Counted from the first letter of the stretch, positions 25,863 through 36,590 are shown. The stretch is 64,000 bases of DNA from Hydractinia symbiolongicarpus (GCF_029227915.1 NC_079876.1:26757828-26821827), one strand, 5' to 3'. Made by a program: numbers and translations. The notes: a model not told the origin generated them from the sequence alone.

Positions 25863-26230
25863 GTTGGAAACACACGCATCTGGTTTAAGGCTCCTCGATA
25901 CTGAACCTGACATCTGGACATTGTCCCCCCTTCCCCACGAGATATGCTGAGATGTAGACGTTTCCACAACATTTGCTGAGATGTAGGCATTTCCACGAGA
26001 TATGCTGCGTGTAGGCGTTTCCATAAGATTCACTGAGAGGGTTGCGTTTCAACAAGAGACATAGGTGTTTCCACAAGAGACACCCAGGAGAGTTAGCGTT
26101 TCCACAAGAGACGCAGTCATTTCCACGAGATACGTCTTAAGGGAAGGGTTGGAAACACACACATCTGGTTTGGGGCTCCTCGATACTGTTTGGTACACCA
26201 AACCTAACATCCTACCCCCTTTCCCCAAAC
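25863..26230. repeat. degenerate GTTTCCACRAGAGAY minisatellite between two longer direct repeats
   Basis: A phrase beginning ggttggaaacacac and continuing catctggttt...ggctcctcgatactg occurs at about 25863 and 26147 in direct orientation. Between them gtttccacaagaga/tttccacgagatatgctg units recur about eight times at 20-35 bp spacing. The units are imperfect and not regularly spaced, so this is not a CRISPR array. The block ends just before the Tigger insertion. Confidence 0.6.
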
Positions 26231-26651
26231 TCAAGTGTAGTTAACATGAAACAAGAGAAATACAGTAGAGTCTCCATAACTCGAACCTCTATAACTCGAA
26301 TCTCTCCTTAACTCGAACAAATTCGTTGGCATCGTGAAAATTTCCTAATAAACTCTTATAAAAAAACCTCTACAACTCGAACCTCCATAACTCGAATCTT
26401 CCCTTAACTCGAACAAATTTTTTTGTCCCTTGGAGACTTTTCTCTCCATAACTCGAATTTTCTGAAATCATAATCAAAATTCGAACAGTTTTCCTGATAA
26501 ATTAGGTCTAAAAATCTTGTTAATACGTGTTTTGCAGGCCTTATTATTAATTCGAATGATTAATGATGCGTCATCCAAACCTTTCGAACGTCTTTTTCGA
26601 ACGTTTTCGAGAAAATCTAAAGAATTTCAAAAGAAAGACACTCTCATAACA

Positions 26652-28898
26652 ATGTCGTCTGTGGCAGGATCAAAGCGTCGAATTGACAATAAGTCGTGCA
26701 AAATCAAGTACAAAGCTCTTAAAGCGTTGGAAAAGGGTACTGCGCCAAAGGATGTGGCAAAAGAGTTCAAAATTCCTCCAAGCACCCTGTCAACTTGGAA
26801 AAAAAATTAAGAAAAGATTTACAAGCAGTTTAACAACGGGCAAACATCGAAGAGATCAAAGCCAGAAAAATTCGAAGATGTGAACAAAGCTGTTCATAAA
26901 TGGTTACTTATGATGAGGAGTGAGAATATCCCAATCAGTGGCCCGATGCTGAAAGAGAAAGCTCTTGAGTTTGCCGAAGCGTTGGGTGTCGAGTCATTTC
27001 AAGCTTCTCAGGGGTGGATGGCTAAATGGAAAACCAGGTTAGTTGACTAAGATTTTGTTTGTTTATCTTCGTGAAGATAAAATCTAAAAAAATGTTACAA
27101 TAGCTTTGGTAGTTGTTTTTTCAAAATATCAATAGACTCTCTTTCAGAGAGGAGGGATAATTTGCATGGGACTTTCATCCCTAATCCATCACCAGCATTC
27201 AATGACTTTCCAGTAATTGTTATTTTGCAAACATTGAAGCTGTCATTCTTCAGAAAGTAAAATATGACTTTTGCAAAGCGTCCTGACTTTCCTAGTGGTA
27301 GATGTCCAATGATTTCTCCATCATTTTTCTTGACTGCAACTGCATATTTATTCATTTTATTTGTTGGTTCCATGAAACCATAAAATTCATCTCCAACAGA
27401 GGGTGTCCAATTACTTTTATAAACATGATACCCCATGACAAAAGCGTCGATTTCGTACGTAATAAGTTTAATGATAGGAAGTTCTATACAACAAATAATG
27501 TCTGTTAATCTTTTGACTTGTTGGACTTTCATGGCTTCCATGCTTTCTTTCACTCGTCAAAACTTCGAAACTTGGTAAAAATCGAATCTTTTTCTATTCG
27601 AATTCTTTCACAAATCAAAACATGGTAACAATCGAATGTTTTCTATTCGAATCATGGCTATGGCATTCTAAATTTAGAATTCCATGATTCGAATCAAACA
27701 AAATGTAAAGCTCCATCTACACTAGTCACAACTACAGAGACAAACGTTTTTCTCATCCATTCCTTTCAGGTATAGAGTACCCTTCAAAACCATCGCTGGA
27801 GAATCAGGGTCCGTCACTGAGGAAATGACAGCGCCATGGTCGGAGACAACATTACCAACCATTCTCTCCCGCTATCCTCTGGAAGACATTTTTAACGCCG
27901 ACGAATTTGGGCTTTTCTTTCAATGCCTTCCCAATAAAACTTTGCATATGAAAGGTGATAAGTGTTCTGGAGGAAAACACAGCAAAGTTAGACTTACTGG
28001 TTTAGCTGCTGGTAATGCCTTGGGGGAACGATTGCCAATGTTTGTAATCGGCAAGTCCGCCAACCCTCGTTGCTTTAAAGGTGTCAAAACACTACCCTGT
28101 CGATACCGTTCGCAAAAGAAGAGTTGGATGTCTGGAGAGCTGTTCGAAGAGTGGGTACGCGAGCTTGATCGAAAATTTTCTGTCTCTAAGCGAAAAATTG
28201 CTTTGATTATTGACAATTGTACCGCACATCCTCATGTTGAAAACCTGGAATGGGTAGAATTGATCTTTCTTCCTCCAAATACCACGTCCCGAACCCAACC
28301 TATGGACCAAGGAATTATCCGCGCCCTGAAAGCAAAATATCGATCGCTAGCAGTGCGGAAATTGATAAAAGCCTTGGACGAGGAAAATTCGACTCCGAAG
28401 TTCTCGATTCTTGCAGCTATGTACATGCTAAGGAAAGCATGGGATGATGTTTCCAACAAAACATTCACCAATTGCTTTCGAAAATCAGGAATTTCCCAAA
28501 AGGATGCAGAAAGAGCGATCAACGAAGATGACGACCCTTTTAAAAGTTTAACCAGCGAAGTAGAAAGAGACCAAATTCCAACCCTCGATGCTGAACTCTC
28601 TTACATAAAACGAAGGTTTCCTGACCACATTGATCCTGACTTATCAACTGAAGATTTCATTGATTTTGACATTGAAGTCAGTACATCCCATGGGCGTCTG
28701 AAGACTGCTGACATCATTGCTGAGATCACTGGGACTCAAGACGAAGAATTAGAAGAGGTCGACGAAGAAGACAAGGAGGAAGAAGATAAGATCACAAGAC
28801 CGACGGCCGAGCAAGTGCGTACAGCTATCAACGTCCTCGAAGACTTGAGTATTTTTTCACATTTTGGAGAAGAAATGATAGCTTCCCTTGAATCGTAA
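26652..28898 (+). pseudogene. Tigger transposase (HTH + DDD), one in-frame stop
   Basis: Exon 1 is 26652-27037 and exon 2 is 27770-28898; the joint (ccag/gttagt...ctttcag/gtat) keeps frame. Start chosen at MSSVAGSKRR; an upstream in-frame ATG at 26517 adds a non-conserved leader. Residues ~15-50 form the N-terminal helix-turn-helix (YKALKALEKGTAPKDVAKEF, STLSTWKK), followed by a CENP-B-type second DNA-binding region (VNKAVHKWLLMMRSENIPIS, GWMAKWK). The DDE fold has Asp in FNADEFGLF (~173), LIIDNCTAHP (~277) and TQPMDQGIIRALK (~308). A highly acidic tail follows, then EDLSIFSHFGEE. A TAA at 26808-26810 interrupts the helix-turn-helix linker where a Lys codon (AAA) would fit. Otherwise the frame is intact, so loss of function looks recent. 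About 500 residues, normal for the family. Confidence 0.88.
27095..27553 (-). CDS. HIRAN-like protein encoded antisense in the Tigger intron
   Basis: An intact 152-codon frame on the strand opposite to the transposase, wholly within its intron (27038-27769). From about residue 42 it reads YHVYKSNWTPSVGDEFYGF, then EPTNKMNKYAVAVKKNDG, then IIGHLPLGKSGRFAKVIFYF, then VPCKLSL. The order (basic/E-P-N/D-x-x-A-V-x-V, G-x-I-I-G-H-L-P, small helix) fits the HIRAN fold known from HLTF/Rad5, which binds DNA ends. A second protein of the same design accompanies the pogo-type element at 36542-39412. Two in-frame ATGs (codons 1 and 5) are possible starts. Function within the element is unknown; help with end-binding or host interaction is an inference. 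Confidence 0.7.
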   Translation of the reverse strand: MKESMEAMKVQQVKRLTDIICCIELPIIKLITYEIDAFVMGYHVYKSNWTPSVGDEFYGFMEPTNKMNKYAVAVKKNDGEIIGHLPLGKSGRFAKVIFYFLKNDSFNVCKITITGKSLNAGDGLGMKVPCKLSLLSERESIDILKKQLPKLL

Positions 28899-29269
28899 TA
28901 TCGCCAAAGATTTTGATATGAGTTGTAAGCAAACAGTTATCACCGACTTCTTTTCTAAATAAACATTAAAAAATTCAAGTGTATTGTTTTGACTTTCATT
29001 AACCTAATAGCCCCCTTAAAGTTAGACTTAAGATTAAATATAACGTTTTTATCCAGCTGGTTCACGTAAAGGGAGGATATTGCGCTAAAAGTTGAAAACC
29101 TCTACAACTCGAATGTCTCCATAACTCGAACGATTTCCTTTTCCCCGTGGCTGTTCGAGTTATGGAGACTCTACTGTATACTTCTATAAGTAGCATGTTT
29201 TTATTTTTGTTGTTGCTTCACAACCATAGCAATTATTACTGCACATTGTGCACCTTTCTCAACTAGCTA

Positions 29270-29330
29270 AAACTAGAGGTAGCTAGCCAACACTGACGTG
29301 TGTAGCCAAGTAGCTAGCATCCATTGATGT
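29270..29330. repeat. GCTAGC cluster 4a
   Basis: Short run of aactagctaaaac, gtagctagccaac and caagtagctagcatcc just downstream of the Tigger element and upstream of the SINE. It probably belongs with the cluster at 29730-29920, split by the SINE insertion. Confidence 0.5.
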
Positions 29331-29720
29331 ATGGCGCCGTAGATTAGTGGTTAATGGTGCCGTAGATTAGTGGTTAATGGTGCCGTAGATTAGTGGTTAT
29401 AGCTCTCGTACTCTGTGCGGGAGACCGGGGTTCGATTCCTCTTGACGGCGATTCAACATGGACAAGTGAATGTTACCATAGCCCCGGGCAGGTTGCCCCG
29501 GATTAACCCAAGCCATGTGAGGGAAATTGGGGAGATGGCACACTGTGTGGGCCGTTGGATGTTGCCGGGAGTTGTCTAGTAGAGCGCGGGTCCTAATTGG
29601 GTCTGCGTAGCTCAAAACGAGCATTAAATACTCTAGGAGTCTCCATCTAAGCCATGGCCCCTCCTGGAAATAATAGACAGGGTAATCCCTCGATATTTGT
29701 GAGGCTAGCCATCATGTAAA
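29331..29720 (+). mobile_element. tRNA-derived SINE with triplicated 23-bp head
   Basis: The head is tRNA-like. CGCCGT near 29335 can pair with ACGGCG near 29445 as an acceptor stem, with A-box tagattagtggttatagc and B-box ggttcgattcc between. The first 23 bp (atggYgccgtagattagtggtta) are present three times in tandem (29331-29353, 29354-29376, 29377-29399). The body includes CATGTGAGGGAAATTGGGG (29514-29532), shared with the SINE at 12600. The 3' part (cctcctggaaataatagacagggtaatccctcgatatttgtgaggctagccat) is also found at 62395-62460. The tail ends in atctatctata. Confidence 0.85.
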
Positions 29721-29729
29721 ATATGCACA

Positions 29730-29920
29730 TAATCTATCTATAGCTAGCTAGCACTGATGTGTAGCTCTAGCTAGCACTAATGTGTAGCTTTAGCTAACAC
29801 TGTTGTGTAGCTCCAGCTAGCACTGACTGATGTGTAGCTCTAGCTAGCACTGATGTGAAGCTTTACCTAGCACTGATTAGCTTAGCTAGGCAAATAAACT
29901 TAACGTGACTACCTGACAAA
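29730..29920. repeat. GCTAGC cluster 4b, tandem ACTGATGTGTAGCTCTAGCTAGC units
   Basis: About five imperfect tandem copies of a ~30-bp unit (agcactgatgtgtagctctagct). The cluster lies about 160-350 bp inside the right inverted-repeat arm, mirroring cluster 3 inside the left arm. Confidence 0.65.
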
Positions 29921-30078
29921 TAATACAATCAAAGCTAAGTGTAAAAGAGCAAGTGGATTAAGAAATAATAGGTTAATTTTACCATTGAAGGTCCTTGTTA
30001 TATCTCAAACTGCCTAGAAATGTCTCTTCTCTGCTAAGGCACAAATTATACCATATCAGTATTATTGGGTTATGTAAT

Positions 30079-30182
30079 AAATATACCGTATGTGTATTAA
30101 TTAACATGTCCGTAAATATACTGCATATGTATTATTAAGAGCGGCATACACTTATACTATATTAGTATATTTTGCCTGGAGA
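30079..30182 (-). repeat. right arm of the 16.4-kb inverted repeat
   Basis: Reverse complement matches 13751-13854 (about 91% by eye). Together the arms bracket the intact KDZ gene, the zinc-cluster gene, the pogo derivative, the Tigger and a SINE. Right flank begins ttggcctgtccc. Confidence 0.7.
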
Positions 30183-30574
30183 TTGGCCTGTCCCATCAAT
30201 CATTGGCACGCAAATGGCATTCGGTATGACAAGAAATTGGATGAATATCGAGTTTAACGGAACAGACACCATTTTAGAAGCTCATAGTCCTTTATCATAA
30301 TTTTTCACGATTTTGAACATGATGACATATATATGCGGAAGAATAGCAAAAATTGAAAATATGCTGCAATTGTAAGTATCAATCTTCATCAATCAAACAA
30401 AGTTTGTTTTGTTCAAGATAACGCTTTGTTAGTTAAAGTTACAAATGCAACCCTGAATTAGTACTTAAATTTGCTTAAAATGGACTTTTTTTAATAAATA
30501 TACCACCAGAAAAAATATTTGACATCACAGTCTGAAATTCGTTTTACAGTCGTTGATTATATTTGATTATAAGC

Positions 30575-31165
30575 AAGCTGTGATGATGGGACTGGTCTAA
30601 CGATCCTTGAAGTTAAAATTGTAGAGTTTACACCCTCTAAAGATCAAAACGCAGCGCAAGATCTCCCTCTTTGCAAGGATACTCTGTAGATTCAAGGGTT
30701 TTGAACCAAACAACCCTCTCTACACAATACAGTACGTACAACTAACGGTTGGTACACAAAAACTGACAACATGAAAACAGAAGGCATTACGACAGCAATA
30801 TTTACTCTAATTTACTCCAAGTATAAATAAATAAATATAAAACTATAAATATCAGCTGTCAACCAGCCCAGGGCCAGGACTTGTAAACCTGGCAGTAGCT
30901 TTTAACATTTGTTACGGGATCCCAACACTCAACCCTACATGCGTAGTTGTCGCTTTGAACCAGCCATTTGCTTTGGACCAGCCGTAGGTCAGGACCAGCC
31001 TGAAGACAGTGGAGTGATTTTCGTGGATGTAAAGTCACGGAAACAAGAAAGATAGAAATGAAAACCCCTTATATAGCTTCTTCCTAACATCAGGTATAGC
31101 AGGATCGTTAAACCTGTAGACTAAGTGAGCCAACTTAGCCTCCATGCAAAACTGGGGTTATAAGT
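30575..31165 (+). repeat. copy of the 43-55 kb dispersed repeat family
   Basis: The head (agcaagctgtgatgatggga...ccctctaaagatc) is followed by a body nearly identical to 54965-55430: acaaaaactgacaacatgaa, ccaggacttgtRaacctggc, gggatcccaacactca, gaccagcctgaagacagtgg, aacatcaggtatagca and aactggggttataagtg. The hairpin segment present in other copies is not visible here. Same orientation as all other copies in the window. Confidence 0.75.
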
Positions 31166-31379
31166 GACCAGCCGCCAGTGTGTCTGAATAATTAATAGTG
31201 GCGGTTAATTTTTTGGGTTGTGAATGATTTATCCTCCGCAGGATGGGAATAAACTTTAAGGGTGTCGCCACCTTGGGCGACGCATACAGCCCTTTACGAA
31301 GCAGCAGTAACACTTAAAATAACACTAAAATAACACTAAAAGCCAACTTTTTACGTGATGTTGAGAACGCAAACTTGAT

Positions 31380-31850
31380 TTGTAATAGTAGATCCTGAAC
31401 TGAATTATAAAAACCTCATCAATGTTTTCAAATCTATCATAGAAAAGCATGCACCACAGAACCTAAAACCCTACGTGTAAACGAGGCACCAATAATGACA
31501 AAAGAATTTAAAAAGGCAATATATACAAGGTCTAGGTTCAAAAAATACAAAAATCCTATTTCTGAAAACAAAATCACGTACAAGAAACAGAGAAACAAGT
31601 GTGTATTTCAAAAGGGTGACAGAATCAGGTTTTGGAAAACTGTTAAACCCTCGATATTAAAGTGGAATAAGCAAAGAAGTTATAGCGATCGATCAAAATG
31701 AAAGTTTAGTTACTGATAAAAAACAGCTAACCAAACTTTTCAACGACTACTACATCAATATTTTAGAAAATTCTTGTGGCATAAAACCAAATTCTATAAA
31801 TTATAAGAATGTAAATGATAAGTCAAAAATGAATGAAGATTTCAGTCCAC
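31380..31850 (+). pseudogene. non-LTR retrotransposon ORF2 fragment (CR1/jockey-like linker region)
   Basis: The translation reads LINVFKSIIEKHAPQNLKTL, APIMTKEFKKAIYTRSRFKK, then YKKQRNKCV and, after frame changes, LTKLFNDYYINILENSCGIK. This pattern (KHAP...R...PW/IM.KE.KKAI..R...YK..RN) is the stretch between endonuclease and reverse transcriptase of CR1/jockey-type non-LTR elements. Stops and frameshifts show it is dead. The reverse-transcriptase core itself is not visible. A second possible piece of such an element is at 53150-53600. Confidence 0.65.
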
Positions 31851-31859
31851 TTTCGCCTT

Positions 31860-34065
31860 TATGACGCGTTTAGACCGTAATAAAAAGCTTTCAGCTATGT
31901 ACAGGAGGATTAGCACTCACAAAAACTGTTACACTTATATATAAGCCTGTCAATGAAAAATTAACTGTTCAGAATGAACATTTTATATACTATTTTTAAA
32001 TCAAAACTTTTATGGCTCCGTAAAATTGCTTATTACCAAATTGATTTTCAAGGTAATGTTTAATAGCACTCAGATATCTGATTTTCCCTGATACTCACGG
32101 CAATGTTTCAAGCAGCAATATTATTGCCTACGTCTAGTCAAGTCGGAAGTATTTTAATCACCATTTTTATCATAAAATATCTTGTGGAAATAATTCCTGA
32201 GACTCACATTGAAATAAAAACGTCACAGAATTTGGACAAAATTTACGGGAGTAGGATCTTTCACTCAATTCGTTCTTTGCTTGCCCCCCTTGCAACGGCA
32301 TTTTCCCAAAGTTCTACAAGAGATGGCCTATAGTCAAAACCACGAAGTCGTGTAACGAGTGGGGAGTTGCTAGCTCTAATAAATCAACACCTAGAGCCGT
32401 TAGATAAATCACAAAAATAAAACGGACGCCATTTACAGTATCTAGTCCGCTAGCCATAGTTAGTAAATAAAAAATAGCTAGCTAGATACAAAATCCAATG
32501 CTAGCTAGCTATCTATATAACACTGAAATTTCTGGGAGGGGGGGTGGTAGTAGCTAACTAGCTATAGCTAGCTGAAGCAATTTGAATCGATTGGTAGCTT
32601 CACAGCTAGCTGGCTATAGCGATATTACATTAATACTAACATTCTTTTTGGTTATTCGTTTCGGCAAGATTTTGTGATAAATCCATTTTAATGTTTACAA
32701 CCAACAAAAAACTAACTGTCTTGCCAGCACACAACTAGCTAGTGCTGTCGCAATTCATGCACCCGGTTGATACAGCTTCGTTTTTGCATAGCAGCATGTT
32801 AAATTTTCATGACTATCAGGAAATATATTGCCCGGGAACAATTCATGTTTATCATGAAATATTAGGACGAGGACGGGTTAGGAAAACTAAGGTAATATAA
32901 AATAGACAGTACTTCTCAGTCAGATAAATTAACAGTGCATATGATCATAAAATTAGATTTTTTTATATCCACTGTCTTCGCAAAAAAAAAGAATGTTAAT
33001 GTGTAGTAACACTGAATGTTCCATCCTGTGTAAAAATTTGTAATAATAATAATAATTAACACCTAGCTAGGTGTTCTTTTTTAAGTTCGTTGACTTATAA
33101 ATAAGAGTTTTACATCCTAAAGAAAGGTCAAAGGTCCAAACATCATGCTCATGGGTACGCAACAGGTGCATACAGTTACAATGACATTTGTATCGCGTTC
33201 CGTTGTTCCTGTTATCGCATCTTTCCTATTTACAAGGTTCCTTAGTTCTGCAATAATAAACATCCTAGAATTTAATACTAACAAGTAACTGTAAAATTCT
33301 TGATCTGTTTAGTCTTTATCATCACTGATCTGTTTAGTCATTATCATTGAATAACATAGGTATTATCATGTCATGAACAAGGGAGTTTATTTTAGGCTAC
33401 GTTTCGACAGGCACTTTTCTTGATGAGAATATCAAAACCGGAGTGATCATTATCTCATTGGGCAAACCAATACTATCTCACAGGCAAAATAGTAATAAAA
33501 ATATTATGCTTTACTTTCAATGGTCACCATGTAGTTTAAAGTGTCCCCTCCGATACATAAATATCTATTTTTTTTATTCCTAAGAAATGGAAAAATTTAA
33601 GGTGGGAAAAATTACGTTGGATCCCAAACAAATTTACTGCTGTCACAATATTAAATATACTTTTCGGTTGTTTACGTCGATTGTTCTTTGTTCACGTGAT
33701 CATTAGCGGGCGATTCTTACTTATTTAATGTTTTGAAAGAGAATTGCGTGTTTCAATATGGTTTCAATATTTTATAGGCCAATAAATCAACTGTAGTTAC
33801 CTACCACAAATTCAATGAAAAAGGTAATTAAAAATGAAAGCTAAAGATTGGTAATTTTAATATTTTTGATCAATACAGAATTTGTGGTTTTGTGTGGAAT
33901 GGCAAATTCCGTTTAAATCCAGTAACAAAACTCGGATAATAAACAATTTTAAAAAAATGACTAATTTTTTTCTTAAATATTCTTATGTTCTGCTTGTAAT
34001 CCACAATGCAGAGTTTATATAACATAAATTTCATAATAATTCAGTGAGATGCATACCGTAAATGA
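31860..34065. other. no supported gene; GCTAGC cluster 5 at 32350-32630
   Basis: The 32103-32333 open frame has no motif. From 32350 to 32630 GCTAGC/TAGC words are again dense (aatagctagctagatac, aatgctagctagctatc, aactagctatagctagctg), interrupted by a G run (ctgggagggggggtgg). More isolated GCTAGC words occur at 32735 and 33062. The rest is AT-rich intergenic DNA. Confidence 0.45.
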
Positions 34066-34145
34066 TCGATTAAACGCCCTAGGCGTTTATATAAATTTTC
34101 AAAAATTTAAGCAGACGTTTATTCGAGAGGGCGTTTATTTCAATA
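34066..34145. repeat. GGGCGTTTAT inverted-repeat motif, possible piggyBac end
   Basis: A near palindrome taaacgccctaggcgttta is followed by cgtttattcgagagggcgtttatttcaa. The spacing and position, about 400 bp upstream of a piggyBac-type reading frame, suggest an element terminus. A matching right end was not found. Confidence 0.35.
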
Positions 34146-34552
34146 TGCACAAATGTAGAAAACAAAGCTTATTTTCCTGAAAGTATGCTACGGAAAATTA
34201 TATTGCAAGCAGACAATAGTTAAATGATGTTAACTGTTAAAACTCACATTTTAATATCAATGTCAGTATCATAATCTTCATCTATTTTGTTGAAATCCTG
34301 CGCAGCATCTTCCTTGTCGGAACTTATGATAAAACGATTTTTGAGATCTTCTTTCCATGATAACAGACAGTTGCGGAAAATGTTTATGATGTCACCACTT
34401 CAGTGTCAGAACAGCGGCAAATTGTAACCGCAGACTTTGAGGTGAGGAATTGAAGTGATCATGATGATGATGAACAGCCTCTGGCTAATATGGTAAATAA
34501 AATGACTTTGGAAGAAAGTTGAATTGAATAATGTCGGTGATACAACATTTCA

Positions 34553-35030
34553 TGAACTTCCACCACAACCTAGACCAAATGATCAGGCTACGCCATTTCA
34601 GTACTTCAAGATGTTCGTCACGGATGAGCCTCTTAGCATGGTGACAGAACAAACGATTTGTACAGTACTCAGTCCAATGGTTCAATTATTAATGTAACAT
34701 CAAAGGACAAATTCATTGGTGTCTACTTTAGAATGGGCCTTGTGTGTATGCCGTCTGTAAGACCATATTGGGAGACATACATGACCTATGATGGTGTGAG
34801 CTCTGTTTTATTACGTAATCGTTTTTGGTTAATCCCTGGATTGCAGGGTTACGTCATAATTTTTTGAAAGTGTCACCCGAAGAATTCCAGTGTTGACGAA
34901 ATTATGATTGGGTTTAAGGGACGATCTTTATTCAGACAATACCTACCCAACACAGATGGGGGTTCAAGCTTTGGGATAGAAGTGGATACAGTGGATTTCT
35001 TTATGATTTTGATGTTTTGAAAGTGACCAA
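34553..35030 (+). pseudogene. piggyBac transposase fragment
   Basis: Collinear pieces in shifting frames: TPFQYFKMFVTDEPLSMVTE (34586), GSIINVTSKDKFIGVYFRMG and MPSVRPYWETYMTYDGVSSV (34676-34840), then VDEIMIGFKGRSLFRQYLP and WGFKLWDRSGYSGFLYDFDV (34880-35020). These are hallmark stretches of the DDE_Tnp_1_7 domain. The N-terminus and the C-terminal Cys-rich region are missing, and at least three frameshifts or stops are present. Confidence 0.8.
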
Positions 35031-35264
35031 ATTTTAACCAGTTAAGACACATTTGTTTTGAAAACGATTTAGAACTTAAATAAAGTGCATTTTTTTTCTT
35101 TGGAAGATATAAAGGTTTATACCAAGTGTTAAGCCAATTGTATCAGATATGCAACAATTCCAAAGAGGGCCTGGTCACCTTTATCCGGGGAAATTTTTTG
35201 ATTTTTGCATTCTGTGACCAAAAAAATGCTTCTGAACAAAAAATAACAATTTTTCAACAAATCA

Positions 35265-35470
35265 ACTTAAAGTGAGCTCTGGCATTCGAGAAAGTCAACA
35301 GAAAGACTGGTAAAACAACTGAACTTAGGCTCTCGGGCAGACATGAGAAAATTAGCAAATTTGTATATGCAATTTAAAGAAGAGAGAGTTGAAGAAAAAT
35401 ATAAAGATGTTAGAGACATGATAAGCAGAGAAAATTGTATGTCTGTCAAGAGAGCTATTAGTGACCTTAA
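35265..35470 (+). pseudogene. 5' part of a tyrosine-recombinase-like gene, split by Harbinger
   Basis: An open plus-strand frame reads LWHSRKSTERLVKQLNLGSR, ADMRKLANLYMQFKEE and NCMSVKRAISD up to the Harbinger terminus. The frame resumes on the other side at 40867 with VPIKTYTTKEYDSLRISLKS, so the element sits inside this coding sequence. The N-terminal region resembles the helical part preceding the catalytic domain in uncharacterised cnidarian tyrosine-recombinase proteins (from memory, unverified). Confidence 0.6.
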
Positions 35471-35664
35471 GAAATAAGGACGGAAGTTTTAAGGACGGGA
35501 ATTTCCTAGAATTACGTAATTTTTAAACACTGCGCATGTTTAGAACAAAGGTGATTCCACCTATTCAGCCGTCTAGCGAAAGTTCACAACGTGAAGACAC
35601 ATGGTTTCACGTCGTGAAATAAAGGTGACAACAAAGTTTTTCTTTTTCGCTTTACTTGATAAAA

Positions 35665-36590
35665 ATGGATGAAGAAATTGCAAAGAGTGTCAAAAAAAGG
35701 TAAAAATCATCATTATGGATATACTTTTCTCCAAATTTGTTACATAAATGCAATATAAGTGTATAGTGTGTACGAAAGTGAAAACTACTTTTTCTACTAT
35801 TTTTTTAAAATTTTCAAGGTCACATATGGTTTGGAACGATCGTAAAGACGAACTGTTGTTAAGAGAAGTGCTTCTTTTTGAACCCTACAAATATAAAACA
35901 CGAACAAAAGAGAGAGGGAATGCTTGGAAAGTTATTGCTGAAAACTTAAATCAGCTGGATTCGGAACAATTTAAAGCGGATCAAAGATCTGTTCGTGAAA
36001 GATTTGGAATTTTAAAAACACGTTACGAAAATAAAACTCGAGAAGAATTGAAAGCTAGTGGTATTGCTCCTGAGGTTGATGAAATTATGGATGCGATGGA
36101 AGATATTTCAGAGAAAATTAAGGAGTATGAAAAGGTACATGCTGAACAAGATAGCCAGCAATCAGAGAAAAATGAAAAAGAAGCTAATGCAGCATCCGAC
36201 ATGAGAATGAAAGCTTTAGAAACGTTCAGTGAAAGTAAGAAAAGAAAGGACCTAACCACAGAGGCTGGAGGTGAAGATACTGAGAAAAAAGCAAAAAAAA
36301 CTAGAAGTTCTGGAACTGATACCATACAATACTTGAGGGAAAAAGGTGAGAGAGAACAGAGTTTGAGAAAAGATGAGTTGGAATTGAAAAAACAAAAATA
36401 TGAAATGCAAGCAGCACAGCAAACATCTGCTGAAAATCAACAACGGGAGATGATCCAAGTTATTAGGGAACAGATGGAGTCACAGCGACAACAGACACAG
36501 CAGATGTTAATGTTTATGGCCAATATAGTGCAAAGAAAGTACCTTACTTGTATTAAAATTCGCGCTGTACTAGAATTCGCGCAGACCTAA
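35665..36590 (+). CDS. Harbinger Myb/SANT-like accessory protein
   Basis: Exon 1 35665-35699 (MDEEIAKSVKK) joins exon 2 from 35819 in frame through a GT...AG intron. Residues ~13-75 form a Myb/SANT-type fold: VWNDRKDELLLREVLLFEPY, RGNAWKVIAENLN, RSVRERFGILKTRYENKTRE. A long Lys/Glu-rich coiled coil and Gln-rich tail follow (ENQQREMIQVIREQMESQRQ). In PIF/Harbinger elements such a protein binds subterminal repeats and brings the nuclease into the nucleus. The pogo element inserted at the TA of what was the stop codon (AAG TAG), so the present frame runs 15 codons into that element and ends at TAA 36588-36590. The coding part is otherwise intact. A homologous fragment lies at 53595-54050. Confidence 0.82.

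Larger units (their letters stand above)
26263..29176 (+). mobile_element. complete Tigger (pogo-family) DNA transposon, 2914 bp
   Basis: The left end cagtagagtctccataactc and the reverse complement of the right end are identical over more than 20 bp. A TA dinucleotide flanks both sides (26261-26262, 29177-29178), the expected target duplication for pogo/Tigger. Inside both ends the word ataactcgaa recurs many times (left arm 26278-26460, right arm ~29095-29165), a likely transposase-binding array. The element carries a two-exon transposase on the plus strand, with a nonsense codon, and an opposite-strand HIRAN-like gene in the intron. It sits inside the 13.75-30.18 kb inverted-repeat segment and therefore inserted later than that segment formed. 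Confidence 0.9.

Noticed and set aside
25863-26230. CRISPR-like array
   Set aside because: Repeats are imperfect, spacing irregular, and the DNA is clearly eukaryotic.
29377-29450. Functional tRNA gene
   Set aside because: A tRNA-like head with A and B boxes is present, but it continues into a SINE body and has a second, inverted copy at 62.3 kb.
13751-30182. Target-site duplication for the 16.4-kb inverted repeat
   Set aside because: Flanking octamers do not match for any boundary placement I tried, so the element's exact ends are left open.
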